Assembly: GCF_964199755.1 (NCBI RefSeq) | Contig: NC_133913.1 | Location: 6,860,201 to 6,924,200, forward strand | DNA: 64,000 nucleotides | Direction: 5' to 3' | Source of the DNA: Larus michahellis | Taxonomy: Eukaryota; Chordata; Aves; Charadriiformes; Laridae | In this document: in pieces, positions 10,654 through 22,546 of the stretch | How positions within the stretch are numbered: position 1 is the first letter of the stretch | How the letters are laid out: each line of letters opens with the position of its first letter | The notes under the pieces: model-generated | What the model saw: only the letters and a program-made list of their open reading frames with translations | What the model was told of the DNA's origin: nothing | Databases searched by the model: none | Position numbers and translations under genes: made by a program

Positions 10654-11952
10654 GCAACAACAGTGCGCCAATGAGTAGGTCAAGGCCAGGGTGAGGTCTC
10701 GTGACAATAATCAGGGTTCAACAAAGTCCAGCGCCGAGCAGGTGCGTTGATGGCGATGAGGCAGGTGTCAGGTCAGGCTGGGGAGTCACCCGCATGTCAG
10801 GGTCCAAACGGAGAGCAGTGGGGTCCATGTCCAGACACAGGCACTGGTGTGTCACCACCGGAGATGTAACTCAGGTCGGGGCCAAGCACTGGAACGTAAG
10901 CTTGAAAGCTTTTCCCATGGGAAGGAGAGTTGGCTGTGGTTGAAGCCTCCCGGGAGCAACGATCTGGCAATGATCTCAGCAAGGCCAACAACGGGAAGGG
11001 GGCAGCCCTCAGCTGTGCTACCTCTGAGCTGGTCTGTCCAACCATCCTGCGTCTCAGAGCAGAGCAACAGCGGGACCTCGGTCCCTTTGGTCCAATACCC
11101 ATTTGGTGCCAGGTCTCGGCCCCTGCCTCACTCAGCACCAGGCTGATGAGCCGTAGAAGTGCAGCTGGCATTGGCATGGCCACGAGGAGCTTCTGTCCCA
11201 TCCCAGTCCCCAGCAACACTGCGTCATAAGGGGATGGATTCAGGGACAATGGCCTGCCAAGACCGGCAGTCTTTCTTGGCCTCTCTCCCTCTGCATAAAG
11301 CAAGAAATAGAGGGCGCCGGAGGCAGGCACTGCATTCTGGGTCTCCGGGCATCTCTCTGCCAGGCCAAAGGCACCACCATTCAGCTGTAAGTGGGATCCT
11401 TCTGGCAAAGGCAAGCTGCTACTCTGCAGTGCTCATGGACACACCAGGGGAGAGTCCCCCTGCCATGACCTGCACATGGCCTCACGATGAGGGCCACACA
11501 AGTACAGACTGACCCACGTGTGCTCATGCACGTCTGCATGGAACCACCAGAAAACCTGTACGCGCGTGTAAGGCCAGGAAAACACCAGCAACTGTAAACC
11601 CCGATGCGGCCCACTTTGGCAGAAGAGGACTCAAGCACCCCAGGGAAGGAGCGGGCCCCACACGTGCTGACGGTGTTGCCCGCGAGCCTTCAGAGGCTGC
11701 ACAGAGAGGGGATGAGGCAAATGAGCCCAGCAAAATTGTCCTGAGAGCACTGCTAGTGTTGCAATAGTGTCAAAGCCTGCCAGCAGAAGGCCACCCGTGT
11801 GCAACACCGAGCGACCATCCGAGGGAGACGGCGGGAGGGAGAGAAAAGGACGTGGCGTGTCTGCTTCCATGGGAGTCCTCAGGCATCCCGATGACAAACA
11901 CAAGAGCGGTGCCCATTTCCCGACAACTTTGCCACAAACAAGCCCACAGGAA

Positions 11953-12255
11953 TGACCCAGCCGCACATCACCTGTCCGCACAGGGCGCCATCTGCGCTTG
12001 AGCTGAGTCTTCTGCCTGCGCTGACGTGTTGCTGCCCCGGAAATCCTCGGGCCTCTCATCCCGGCACTTACAGAAGCCTTCAAATGGGAAAGCACGTGCC
12101 TTAAGCCAGGAAATGAAAAGGCAGCAGTGCAGGAAACCAGGACGCAGCCCATCCCATTAGCTGGGGTGTTTTGCATTTGACATGAGCTTGTCAGAAAATT
12201 AGTACTTCCCCAAAGGGTGCCTCTGGGCCTGAGGCAGTGCAGGGCTACTATAAAA
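11953..12255 (+). promoter_or_regulatory. Conserved keratin promoter, copy 3
   Basis: Same blocks as the copy 2 promoter: ATTAGCTGGGG at 12156 and TATAAAA at 12249-12255. Confidence 0.75.
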
Positions 12256-12620
12256 GGCAGCCCGACTCTCTGCTCTCTCAGCCACTGCTCTCGCCTCCTT
12301 CTCCTTGGGCATCAGGTGAGTGTGAAGGCTCTTCTGCTCCCCCTTCAAGATCGGGTCTTTCCCCGATGTTTGTCTCAGCTGATACGGGCTGTCCTGGCCC
12401 AGGGCTGGGACCTGCTTCTCATGGGAGAGGGAAAGGAAGAGAAGGTCTTCCGCAGGGAGAGGCTGGGACTTAGTTGAGCTGCCTCGTGGGCTTTGAGCTG
12501 GGCAGCGTATGCTGGTGGTGCCTTGGCTCGCCTGTGGTTGGGTGCAGTGCTGCTCCTCATGGGTCCCTGTGCTCTGCTTCCCCCTGCCCTCTCCTCCAGG
12601 CGCACCTCTGACCCAGAGAC

Positions 12621-12947
12621 ATGTCCTGCTACGACAAGTGCCAGCCCTGCTGCCCGCCCTGCCTGCCCTGCCAGCCCTGTGGCCCCACCCCGCTGGCCAA
12701 CAGCTGCAATGAGCCCTGTGTCAGGCAGTGCCAGAACTCCACCGTTGTCATCCAGCCCTCCCCCGTGGTGGTGACCCTGCCCGGCCCCATCCTCAGCTCC
12801 TTCCCGCAGAACACCGTTGTGGGATCCTCCACCTCCGCTGCCGTTGGCAGCATCCTCAGCTGTGACGGAGTGCCCATCAACTCTGGCTGCTGCGACCTCT
12901 CCTGCATTACCAGCCGCTACTGTGGCAACAGATGTCAGCCCTGCTAA
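12621..12947 (+). CDS. Cysteine-rich feather-type beta-keratin, array copy 3
   Basis: 108 residues, identical to copies 1 and 2. Exon 1 is about 12279-12315, the intron 12316-12599, and the coding exon starts at 12600. The 3' flank carries GTGCTTTTTGG (near 13360) where units 1 and 2 have GTTCATTTTGG; copy 4 shares this variant. Confidence 0.96.
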   Translation: MSCYDKCQPCCPPCLPCQPCGPTPLANSCNEPCVRQCQNSTVVIQPSPVVVTLPGPILSSFPQNTVVGSSTSAAVGSILSCDGVPINSGCCDLSCITSRYCGNRCQPC

Positions 12948-13244
12948 AGCTGCTGGCAACGTCCCCAGGCGAGGACCTCCCAACACCTCAGGCATGATGC
13001 TGGAAAGGAGATAGAGCTTTGAGGCATTATATTTAGAGCTTTGGGCCATTGTTGCCTTCTTCTACACTCTCCTCTCTCTTCCTTACCTTTCCCGTCACCA
13101 CCCCCCAACGCCAGCCTTGCAGCGACCTGTTGGTCTCCCTCCCTCCGCAGGGCAGGCAGTCGGACACCCTGCAGCAGCTCCACCGCATCTTAGTGGCTGC
13201 CCCCGGTGCTCCCTGTCAGCCCCCTCCTTTTCCTCTTTAGACTC

Positions 13245-13250
13245 ATTAAA
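13245..13250 (+). terminator. PolyA signal, keratin copy 3
   Basis: ATTAAA, same context as the other array copies. Confidence 0.8.
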
Positions 13251-14631
13251 GCTGTGCTGCATCCAAGCCCGTGCCTCCGAGTCCTCCTTCCTTCTGCGGC
13301 AACTCCTCCAGTCTGCTCAAGGGACAAGGTGGAGAAAGTGGGCAGTGGGACTCACTGCAGTGCTTTTTGGTTTGCCTCCTTTCCCTTGGAGCTGAGGAAG
13401 ACATCCCTCGCGGCTCCACAGCCAGTGCCCATCAGCCCCTTCCCTTGCTGCTTCTCCGCCCAGAAATATTCCCCTTGGCCTCAGAGCACGCCCTACAGAT
13501 GCCCATCCCAGCTTGTGCTGCTCATGGGAGGACCCCAGTGCTGCAGGAGGCCCTGGGAAGTCAGCAGCCCATCAAGCACTCCAGGCAGTTCCTCTTGCTC
13601 TGCATGGAGCTGTGCTGGGGGAGAAGGCTCAGAGAGAAGATGGCCACGAGGATGGAAGGAGGGGCCGGCAGGAGAAGTCACCTTGGCTACAGCCCACAGC
13701 CTCCTCCTCGTCACCTTCCCACCCATCTCCACAAGGAGGGGCCACGGCATGCATCTGAGGGCAAGGATAGCTAGGACAACTCCCCTCTTCTCCCATCACA
13801 CCCATATGGTGGCCCATGCGGCCCCCGCGGTTCATTAGACAGATTTGCAGGCCTCAGGTGACTGGCACATGCCCAACTCCCATCAGACGGATGTCTGTAG
13901 GACAGAAAGGTGGTTTCCATGGGCCTGCAAGAGGACACAAAAGAGCGACGGACAGTTCCTCCCACGGTACTGGAGAGAGTGCACCGATCAGAACAGCCCA
14001 TGCTCTCTCTTTGCAGCTCGTGGCAAGTGCAATCCCATCCTGCGGTGCAGGGGAAGAACAGTTCCATGGCAGAAGCTCTCTCACCACCTTCTGCTTTTCT
14101 CTGAAGCCACTAGCCCCAGCCCCTCACGGGAAGAGGTTTTCAGACCTCTGCGTGCCTAGGGGAAAGACGGGTGGCAGGGGAGAACTGGGGGCCCTTTCCC
14201 GAGAGCTCAGCCTTGCACAGAAGGGCCTCCTGCCAGGATGCCAAGAGAGGAGAACCGTACTGTGTCCCTCCTCCTTGCTCCCGCCTCTCCTGAAGACTAC
14301 AACTCACGGGGAGCAGCCTTTGGTGCCTTAACCTCAGAAATCGGGGACTACAAAGACAGCCAAAACCTTCTGCGCTGACCTATCACTGAAACACTGAGAG
14401 TGGATGGGCCGGAAAGGTGAGGCAATGAGGGGTGGATGGCTGGGGAAAGAAAAGCTGTAAACCTGCCACTAGTCCCCAGGCACACAAGCACAAAGGCCAG
14501 TTGACATCATTGCCCACCGTCCTCTGAGGGGAACAAGCGTGGGAGAAAGAGATTGCTCCTGATGGCACAGATAGAAAGCATGGAAATGACAAGCAGTGCT
14601 GGCACTTCTGATTACCACTGCTGCTGGAAAA

Positions 14632-15616
14632 CCAGCAAGACCTTGGCTGGCTTCCAGACACCCACCCAGCTGCTTGCTCTCTCCCTCTCCCTCCTCAACA
14701 GGACAGGAGGAGAAAGGAAGCTGAGAAAGGTCCTGGGTCGAGATAAAGACAGAGGGATTACTTACCAATTCTCGTCACAGGCAAAACAGACTTGACCTGG
14801 GGAAGATTCACTTAACTTATCACCAATAAAAAGGAGAACACGGTGTGAAAGAGCCAAAACCTCCTAACATACCATCCCTCCATCCCTACCTCTCTTTCAC
14901 AGACTCAACTTCCCTCCTCCATTCCCGGCTCTTCTGTCTCCTCCACCCCCAAGCAGGGCAGCGGGATGTGGAATGGGGGTTGTGGTCAGTCCACAACAGG
15001 TCCTTTCTGCTGCTCTTCCCTCCTCACGCTTTGCTTCTGCTCCAGCGTGAGACCTTCCCATAGGTTGCAGCCTTTCAAGACCGGTCCAAGAGTGGATCCT
15101 GTCCATGGGCTGCAGTCCTTCGGATACGACTGCTCCAGCATGGGTGCTCCAGGTGCTGCCAGGAGCCAGCTTCAGCGGGATCTCTGCGCAGGCCGCAGTT
15201 CCTGCGTGGCATCTCCACCTGATCTGGCCTGGGATCCTCCACGGGCTGCAGTGTGGACATCTGCTCCACCATCGTCTTCCCGTGGGCTGCCTGGGCACCT
15301 CTCCAGGCTCTTGTCTGGAGCACCTCCTCCACTTCCTTCTTCTCTGGCCTTGCTGCTTGCAGGATTGTTTCTCACATTTATTTTATTGGGTTTTTTTTCA
15401 GTTCATTCCTTGCTTCCTGTGCAGTGTTTGGCCCTTTCTCAAATATGTTTTCATGGAGGCACCACCAGCACTGCTCATGGGCTCGGCGTTGGTCAGCAGT
15501 GAGTCCGTTTTTGAGTCGACTGGAACTGACCCTCTCAGACGGGATTTTTCCCACAGAGACCACCCCTGCCACCTTCCTCCCCCTGCTACCAAAGCCTTGC
15601 CACCTATGCCCAATCA
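14632..15616 (-). mobile_element. Fossil ERV solo LTR, antisense, in unit 3
   Basis: Third copy of the insertion described at 2401-3384. Confidence 0.7.
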
Positions 15617-16235
15617 AGTGGGTCCAACGGAGTAGGAGGCACAGTCAGATGAATAAAAATTGCCACAGCAAAGATCCCGTCCAGGCTTCATTAAGGGACA
15701 GCTGTACCTTTGACTCATCTTAAGAGAAATGGTACTATTAGTCACGCTTAAAGATTTGGAATGAACGCTGCAAAAATGCAGCCATCTGATGTCCTTGGTA
15801 GATCCCTAGATCCCTTGGCAAGTTGACCAGATAGAGCCAAGAATGGGGACTTCCTTAATGTTATTATCATCAGATCTGAAGTGCTATATTTCCCATTCCC
15901 CTGGGCCTCTTTGACCCGCCAGGGCACTTTCCCAAAGGATTCTGCCTGGCAGGTCCCCGAGGGAGCACAAAGCTGCTCTCAGGGAGTGCAGGGTTGCAAT
16001 GTTGCCTTCTGTTTTGCACAGCCCCTGCACATGCCAGACGCGAGAGCTCTCCCAGCTTTGCTCCAAAACCCCAATAAGATCATAGCTCTGCAAGTGCGCA
16101 CAGAGTTTTAAGTTGTCCGGCTTGTGTCCTGGCTCAGGCTCTTTGTCTTACACGTGCCTGGGGTCAAGCTGGAAAGGCAAGTTGGTGAGCGTACTGGTTT
16201 TGCCTGGGAGGGAGTCACGTTTCTTCATCGTGGCT

Positions 16236-16769
16236 TGTGTGGGGCTGTGTTTTGCGTTTGTGCTGAAAATAGTGTTGAAAATTCAGGGTCGCTTAGGTTG
16301 TTGCTGAGCAGCGTATACGCCACGTCAGGACCTTTTCTGCTCCTTAGGCTGCCCTGCCAGCAAGTAGGCTGGGGGCGTAAGAGAATTTGGGAGGGGACAC
16401 AGCTGGGACAGCTGACCCCAACTGACCCAAGGGATATTCCATACCATATAACGTCATGCTCCACAATAAAACTGGGGGGCAGTGAGGCCGGTGAGAACTG
16501 TCGTTCCTCGGCGACTGGCTTTGGGGCATTGGATCTCTTAGCTAGCTGTAAGCAATTGTTTTCTCTTGCACAACTTTTCTTGGTTTCATTTTCCTTTCCT
16601 TTTGTTGTTGGCTTGTTTCCTGCCATTTTTCTTTAATTATTAAAGTGTCTTTATCTCGACCCATGACTTTTCTCACTTTTACCATTCCAATTCTCCCCGC
16701 CATCCATCTTGTGGAAGTGAGTGAGGGATCGTGGGGTGCTTACCTGCCGGCTGGGCTGAAACAACAACA
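16236..16769 (+). mobile_element. Fossil ERV solo LTR, sense, in unit 3
   Basis: Third copy of the insertion described at 4004-4537. Confidence 0.75.
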
Positions 16770-18069
16770 GCAACAACAGTGCGCCAATGAGTAGGTCAAG
16801 GCCAGGGTGAGGTCTCGTGACAATAATCAGGGTTCAACAAAGTCCAGCGCCGAGCAGGTGCGTTGATGGCGATGAGGCAGGTGTCAGGTCAGGCTGGGGA
16901 GTCACCCGCATGTCAGGGTCCAAACGGAGAGCAGTGGGGTCCATGTCCAGACACAGGCACTGGTGTGTCACCACCGGAGATGTAACTCAGGTCGGGGCCA
17001 AGCACTGGAACGTAAGCTTGAAAGCTTTTCCCATGGGAAGGAGAGTTGGCTGTGGTTGAAGCCTCCCGAGAGCAACGATCTGGCAATGATCTCAGCAAGG
17101 CCAACAACGGGAAGGGGGCAGCCCTCAGCTGTGCTACCTCTGAGCTGGGTCTGTCCAACCATCCTGCGTCTCAGAGCAGAGCAACAGCGGGACCTCGGTC
17201 CCTTTAGTCCAATACCCATTTGGTGCCAGGTCTCGGCCCCTGCCTCACTCAGCACCAGGCTGATGAGCCGTAGAAGTGCAGCTGGCATTGGCATGGCCAC
17301 GAGGAGCCTCTGTCCCATCCCAGTCCCCAGCAACACTGCGTCATAAGGGGATGGATTCAGGGACAATGGCCTGCCAAGACCGGCAGTCTTTCTTGGCCTT
17401 TCTCCCTCTGCATAAAGCAAGAAATAGAGGGCGCCGGAGGCAGGCACTGCATTCTGGGTCTCCGGGCATCTCTCTGCCAGGCCAAAGGCACCACCATTCA
17501 GCTGTAAGTGGGATCCTTCTGGCAAAGGCAAGCTGCTACTCTGCAGTGCTCATGGACACACCAGGGGAGAGTCCCCCTGCCATGACCTGCACATGGCCTC
17601 ACGATGAGGGCCACACAAGTACAGACTGACCCACGTGTGCTCATGCACGTCTGCATGGAACCACCAGAAAACCTGTACGCGCGTGTAAGGCCAGGAAAAC
17701 ACCAGCAACTGTAAACCCCGATGCGGCCCACTTTGGCAGAAGAGGACTCAAGCACCCCAGGGAAGGAGCGGGCCCCACACGTGCTGACGGTGTTGCCCGC
17801 GAGCCTTCAGAGGCTGCACAGAGAGGGGATGAGGCAAATGAGCCCAGCAAAATTGTCCTGAGAGCACTGCTGGTGTTGCAATAGTGTCAAAGCCTGCCAG
17901 CAGAAGGCCACCCGTGTGCAACACCGAGCGACCATCCGAGGGAGACGGCGGGAGGAAGAGAAAAGGACGTGGCATGTCCGCTTCCATGGGAGTCCTCAGG
18001 CATCTCGATGACAAACACAAGAGCGGTGCCCATTTCCCGACAACTTTGCCACAAACAAGCCCACAGGAA

Positions 18070-18372
18070 TGACCCAGCCGCACATCACCTGTCCGCACAG
18101 GGTGCCATCTGCGCTTGAGCTGAGTCTTCTGCCTGCGCTGACGTGTTGCTGCCCCGGAAATCCTCGGGCCTCTCATCCCGGCACTTACAGAAGCCTTCAA
18201 ATGGGAAAGCACGTGCCTTAAGCCAGGAAATGAAAAGGCAGCAGTGCAGGAAACCAGGACGCAGCCCATCCCATTAGCTGGGGTGTTTTGCATTTGACAT
18301 GAGCTTGTCAGAAAATTAGTACTTCCCCAAAGGGTGCCTCTGGGCCTGAGGCAGTGCAGGGCTACTATAAAA
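18070..18372 (+). promoter_or_regulatory. Conserved keratin promoter, copy 4
   Basis: Same blocks as the copy 2 promoter: ATTAGCTGGGG at 18273 and TATAAAA at 18366-18372. Confidence 0.75.
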
Positions 18373-18737
18373 GGCAGCCCGACTCTCTGCTCTCTCAGCC
18401 ACTGCTCTCGCCTCCTTCTCCTTGGGCATCAGGTGAGTGTGAAGGCTCTTCTGCTCCCCCTTCAAGATCGGGTCTTTCCCCGATGTTTGTCTCAGCTGAT
18501 ACGGGCTGTCCTGGCCCAGGGCTGGGACCTGCTTCTCATGGGAGAGGGAAAGGAAGAGAAGGTCTTCCGCAGGGAGAGGCTGGGACTTAGTTGAGCTGCC
18601 TCGTGGGCTTTGAGCTGGGCAGCGTATGCTGGTGGTGCCTTGGCTCGCCTGTGGTTGGGTGCAGTGCTGCTCCTCATGGGTCCCTGTGCTCTGCTTCCCC
18701 CTGCCCTCTCCTCCAGGCGCACCTCTGACCCAGAGAC

Positions 18738-19064
18738 ATGTCCTGCTACGACAAGTGCCAGCCCTGCTGCCCGCCCTGCCTGCCCTGCCAGCCCTGTGGC
18801 CCCACCCCGCTGGCCAACAGCTGCAATGAGCCCTGTGTCAGGCAGTGCCAGAACTCCACCGTTGTCATCCAGCCCTCCCCCGTGGTGGTGACCCTGCCCG
18901 GCCCCATCCTCAGCTCCTTCCCGCAGAACACCGTTGTGGGATCCTCCACCTCCGCTGCCGTTGGCAGCATCCTCAGCTGTGACGGAGTGCCCATCAACTC
19001 TGGCTGCTGCGACCTCTCCTGCATTACCAGCCGCTACTGTGGCAACAGATGTCAGCCCTGCTAA
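18738..19064 (+). CDS. Cysteine-rich feather-type beta-keratin, array copy 4
   Basis: 108 residues, identical to copies 1-3. Exon 1 is about 18396-18432, the intron 18433-18716, and the coding exon starts at 18717. One 3'UTR base is private (GGCAAGGACC near 19086). This is the last gene of the array; its unit is cut off ~2 kb downstream of the coding exon, but promoter, intron and polyA signal are complete, so it should be functional. Confidence 0.96.
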   Translation: MSCYDKCQPCCPPCLPCQPCGPTPLANSCNEPCVRQCQNSTVVIQPSPVVVTLPGPILSSFPQNTVVGSSTSAAVGSILSCDGVPINSGCCDLSCITSRYCGNRCQPC

Positions 19065-19361
19065 AGCTGCTGGCAACGTCCCCAGGCAAGGACCTCCCAA
19101 CACCTCAGGCATGATGCTGGAAAGGAGATAGAGCTTTGAGGCATTATATTTAGAGCTTTGGGCCATTGTTGCCTTCTTCTACACTCTCCTCTCTCTTCCT
19201 TACCTTTCCCGTCACCACCCCCCAACGCCAGCCTTGCAGCGACCTGTTGGTCTCCCTCCCTCCGCAGGGCAGGCAGTCGGACACCCTGCAGCAGCTCCAC
19301 CGCATCTTAGTGGCTGCCCCCGGTGCTCCCTGTCAGCCCCCTCCTTTTCCTCTTTAGACTC

Positions 19362-19367
19362 ATTAAA
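19362..19367 (+). terminator. PolyA signal, keratin copy 4
   Basis: ATTAAA, same context as the other array copies. Confidence 0.8.
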
Positions 19368-20748
19368 GCTGTGCTGCATCCAAGCCCGTGCCTCCGAGTC
19401 CTCCTTCCTTCTGCGGCAACTCCTCCAGTCTGCTCAAGGGACAAGGTGGAGAAAGTGGGCAGTGGGACTCACTGCAGTGCTTTTTGGTTTGCCTCCTTTC
19501 CCTTGGAGCTGAGGAAGACATCCCTCGCGGCTCCACAGCCAGTGCCCATCAGCCCCTTCCCTTGCTGCTTCTCCGCCCAGAAATATTCCCCTTGGCCTCA
19601 GAGCACGCCCTACAGATGCCCATCCCAGCTTGTGCTGCTCATGGGAGGACCCCAGTGCTGCAGGAGGCCCTGGGAAGTCAGCAGCCCATCAAGCACTCCA
19701 GGCAGTTCCTCTTGCTCTGCATGGAGCTGTGCTGGGGGAGAAGGCTCAGAGAGAAGATGGCCACGAGGATGGAAGGAGGGGCCGGCAGGAGAAGTCACCT
19801 TGGCTACAGCCCACAGCCTCCTCCTCGTCACCTTCCCACCCATCTCCACAAGGAGGGGCCACGGCATGCATCTGAGGGCAAGGATAGCTAGGACAACTCC
19901 CCTCTTCTCCCATCACACCCATATGGTGGCCCATGCGGCCCCCGCGGTTCATTAGACAGATTTGCAGGCCTCAGGTGACTGGCACATGCCCAACTCCCAT
20001 CAGACGGATGTCTGTAGGACAGAAAGGTGGTTTCCATGGGCCTGCAAGAGGACACAAAAGAGCGACGGACAGTTCCTCCCACGGTACTGGAGAGAGTGCA
20101 CCGATCAGAACAGCCCATGCTCTCTCTTTGCAGCTCGTGGCAAGTGCAATCCCATCCTGCGGTGCAGGGGAAGAACAGTTCCATGGCAGAAGCTCTCTCA
20201 CCACCTTCTGCTTTTCTCTGAAGCCACTAGCCCCAGCCCCTCACGGGAAGAGGTTTTCAGACCTCTGCGTGCCTAGGGGAAAGACGGGTGGCAGGGGAGA
20301 ACTGGGGGCCCTTTCCCGAGAGCTCAGCCTTGCACAGAAGGGCCTCCTGCCAGGATGCCAAGAGAGGAGAACCGTACTGTGTCCCTCCTCCTTGCTCCCA
20401 CCTCTCCTGAAGACTACAACTCACGGGGAGCAGCCTTTGGTGCCTTAACCTCAGAAATCGGGGACTACAAAGACAGCCAAAACCTTCTGCGCTGACCTAT
20501 CGCTGAAACACTGAGAGTGGATGGGCCGGAAAGGTGAGGCAATGAGGGGTGGATGGCTGGGGAAAGAAAAGCTGTAAACCTGCCACTAGTCCCCAGGCAC
20601 ACAAGCACAAAGGCCAGTTGACATCATTGCCCACCGTCCTCTGAGGGGAACAAGCGTGGGAGAAAGAGATTGCTCCTGATGGCACAGATAGAAAGCATGG
20701 AAATGACAAGCAGTGCTGGCACTTCTGATTACCACTGCTGCTGGAAAA

Positions 20749-21099
20749 CCAGCAAGACCTTGGCTGGCTTCCAGACACCCACCCAGCTGCTTGCTCTCTC
20801 CCTCTCCCTCCTCAACAGGACAGGAGGAGAAAGGAAGCTGAGAAAGGTCCTGGGTCGAGATAAAGACAGAGGGATTACTTACCAATTCTCGTCACAGGCA
20901 AAACAGACTTGACCTGGGGAAGATTCACTTAACTTATCACCAATAAAAAGGAGAACACGGTGTGAAAGAGCCAAAACCTCCTAACATACCATCCCTCCAT
21001 CCCTACCTCTCTTTCACAGACTCAACTTCCCTCCTCCATTCCCGGCTCTTCTGTCTCCTCCACCCTCAAGCAGGGCAGCAAGATGTGGAATGGGGGTTC
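20749..21099 (-). mobile_element. Truncated fossil ERV LTR at array end
   Basis: The fourth copy of the antisense LTR keeps only about the first 350 bases (plus-strand order) before the array breaks off. Confidence 0.65.
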
Positions 21100-21255
21100 C
21101 AGGCAGTTCCATGTGGAATGGGGCTTCCTGGGAGCTCCAGGCAGTTCCTCTTGCTCTGCATGGAGCTGTGCTGGGGGAGAAGGCTCAGAGAGAAGATGGT
21201 CACGAGGATGGAAGGAGGGGCCTGCAGGAGAATTCACCCTGGCTACAGCCCACAG
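21084..21255 (+). repeat. Chimeric array terminus
   Basis: The unit breaks at ~21099. Two imperfect copies of GTGGAATGGGG...TTCC..AGGCAGTTCC follow. Then 21135-21255 matches unit positions 1348-1469 (the keratin 3' flank) with a few changes. The end of the array is therefore spliced to an out-of-place piece of the same unit. Confidence 0.8.
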
Positions 21256-21469
21256 ACAATATCTAGAAGCATACCGAGTTATTAATTTACATCAGGCATT
21301 ACTTACTACATGAAACTTGTTGAAACTTCAGACTTGACATGCAGAGATATGTCATTTTGTGTCCTAAACATAGTGAGAAAAAACATGACAAAATGACAAA
21401 TGGCGGTTATTTTTAAATCCTCTGGGGAAAATTTGGACAGGATTCAACCTACTCAACATCAACCTTGCA

Positions 21470-22090
21470 GGCAACCAGATGAGTTGCATGGTTACCTCTT
21501 TTCTCCAGCTTATATTATGTCCTCTTGTGCTTTTATTGATGGGGATACAGGTGCTGTTTCACGGAATCACGCCAAAGTGTACATGACCCTGGAATACATC
21601 ACTAACATTTCTGTAACTTGCTTCACAACTGCATATGCACACCTAGAACTTTACAGTCTCTCACTGCAAGACCATTGCCTTTATCTTGATACAGCCTCTG
21701 TGAGTCTGATGAGACGTCTATGAGTCTTGCAGGAGTCTGGGATCACCCTGCCCAGTGAGTTGATGGGTGAGTGTCTGCCAGATGACCATATAGTGGAGTT
21801 TGTGTCATCAGGCCCTAAATCCTACAGCTTCTTGCAGTCAGATAAAAGCGTAATTTAGAGGTTAAAGGCATCACTCTAAATGCAACAAACAGAGGAAAGA
21901 TCAATTTTGAGGCACTGAGGGGTCTCATGTTGGATTACAGTGTAAATCTAGACAGTGACAACCCTATAAAGATCGTGATAGAGAGGTGCTGCATCACCAG
22001 GAACAAGCAGAAGTGGGCAATAGAAACCGAGGCCCTTTTGGAAGATGCAGAAAAGAGTACTGACAGAAAACTTAAAAGCCTTCTTTAAGG
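21470..22090 (+). mobile_element. Fossil family-B DNA polymerase fragment, Polinton-like
   Basis: Conceptual translation shows stretches typical of the C-terminal (palm/thumb) part of protein-primed family-B DNA polymerases of Polinton/Maverick type: NISVTCFTTAYAHLELYS, EFVSSGPKSYSFLQ, and KGITLNATN...INFEALRGL. Only this part of the polymerase is seen; no capsid, protease, integrase or terminal repeats are recognised nearby. It is clearly broken, with several breaks, and looks ancient. A polymerase from a related virus-like lineage (adintovirus-like) is the alternative. Ends are approximate. Confidence 0.75.
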
Positions 22091-22189
22091 CTTTTGATCA
22101 TGGGCATACACTGGAAGTACCCCTTTTCTACTGTCCTGGAAGGGCATAGCAACTGTGGGAAAAGTTACTTTGTAAAAATTCTTTTGGAG

Positions 22190-22546
22190 AATCACAGAAT
22201 GGTTGAGGTTGGAAGGGACCACTAGAAATGACCTTGTCCAACCACCCTTCTGAAGCAGGGTCACCTAGAGCAGGTTGCCCATAAGTATGTCCTGATGGAT
22301 CTTGAATATCTCCAAGGAAGGTGGAGATATTCAGCCAGGAGATGCAACAACCTCGCTGGGCAACTTGTACCAGTGTTTAGTCACCCTCATAGTAAAAAAG
22401 CATTTCCTGATGTTTCAGACTCCGCCTCATGTGTTTCAGCCTGTGATCGTTGCCTGTGGTCCTGTCATTGGGCACCTCTGAGAAGAGTTTTCTTTGTACC
22501 TTCCCTGCCTTCTTTGCACCTTCCCTTCAGTTATTTGTATATGTAG
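22190..22546 (-). mobile_element. CR1 LINE 3' part, first piece
   Basis: Starts with ATCACAGAATGGTTGAGGTT and GGAAGGGACCACTAG, the reverse complement of a CR1 3' end. It continues through the usual CR1 3'UTR/RT-end text and is interrupted at ~22546 by an LTR. The remainder of the same copy resumes at 24289. Confidence 0.85.

Larger units (their letters stand above)
6117..12231 (+). repeat. 6.1-kb keratin tandem unit 2
   Basis: 6115 bases, one shorter than unit 1 because of an indel near 11033 (GAGCTGGTCT here, GAGCTGGGTCT in units 1 and 3). Private differences include GTAAGGGAAT near 10262 and CTTTGGTCC near 11086. Confidence 0.97.
12232..18348 (+). repeat. 6.1-kb keratin tandem unit 3
   Basis: 6117 bases. 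Its distal half (about 16345-18110) has more private base differences than units 1 and 2 (for example near 16355, 16446, 17069, 17308, 17974, 18005 and 18103), and its T-run near 15391 is one base longer. Confidence 0.97.
18349..21099 (+). repeat. Truncated keratin tandem unit 4
   Basis: Matches unit 1 positions 1-2751 and then stops inside the antisense LTR. A few substitutions cluster just before the break (CACCCTCAAG and GCAGCAAGATG near 21061-21084). Confidence 0.93.
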
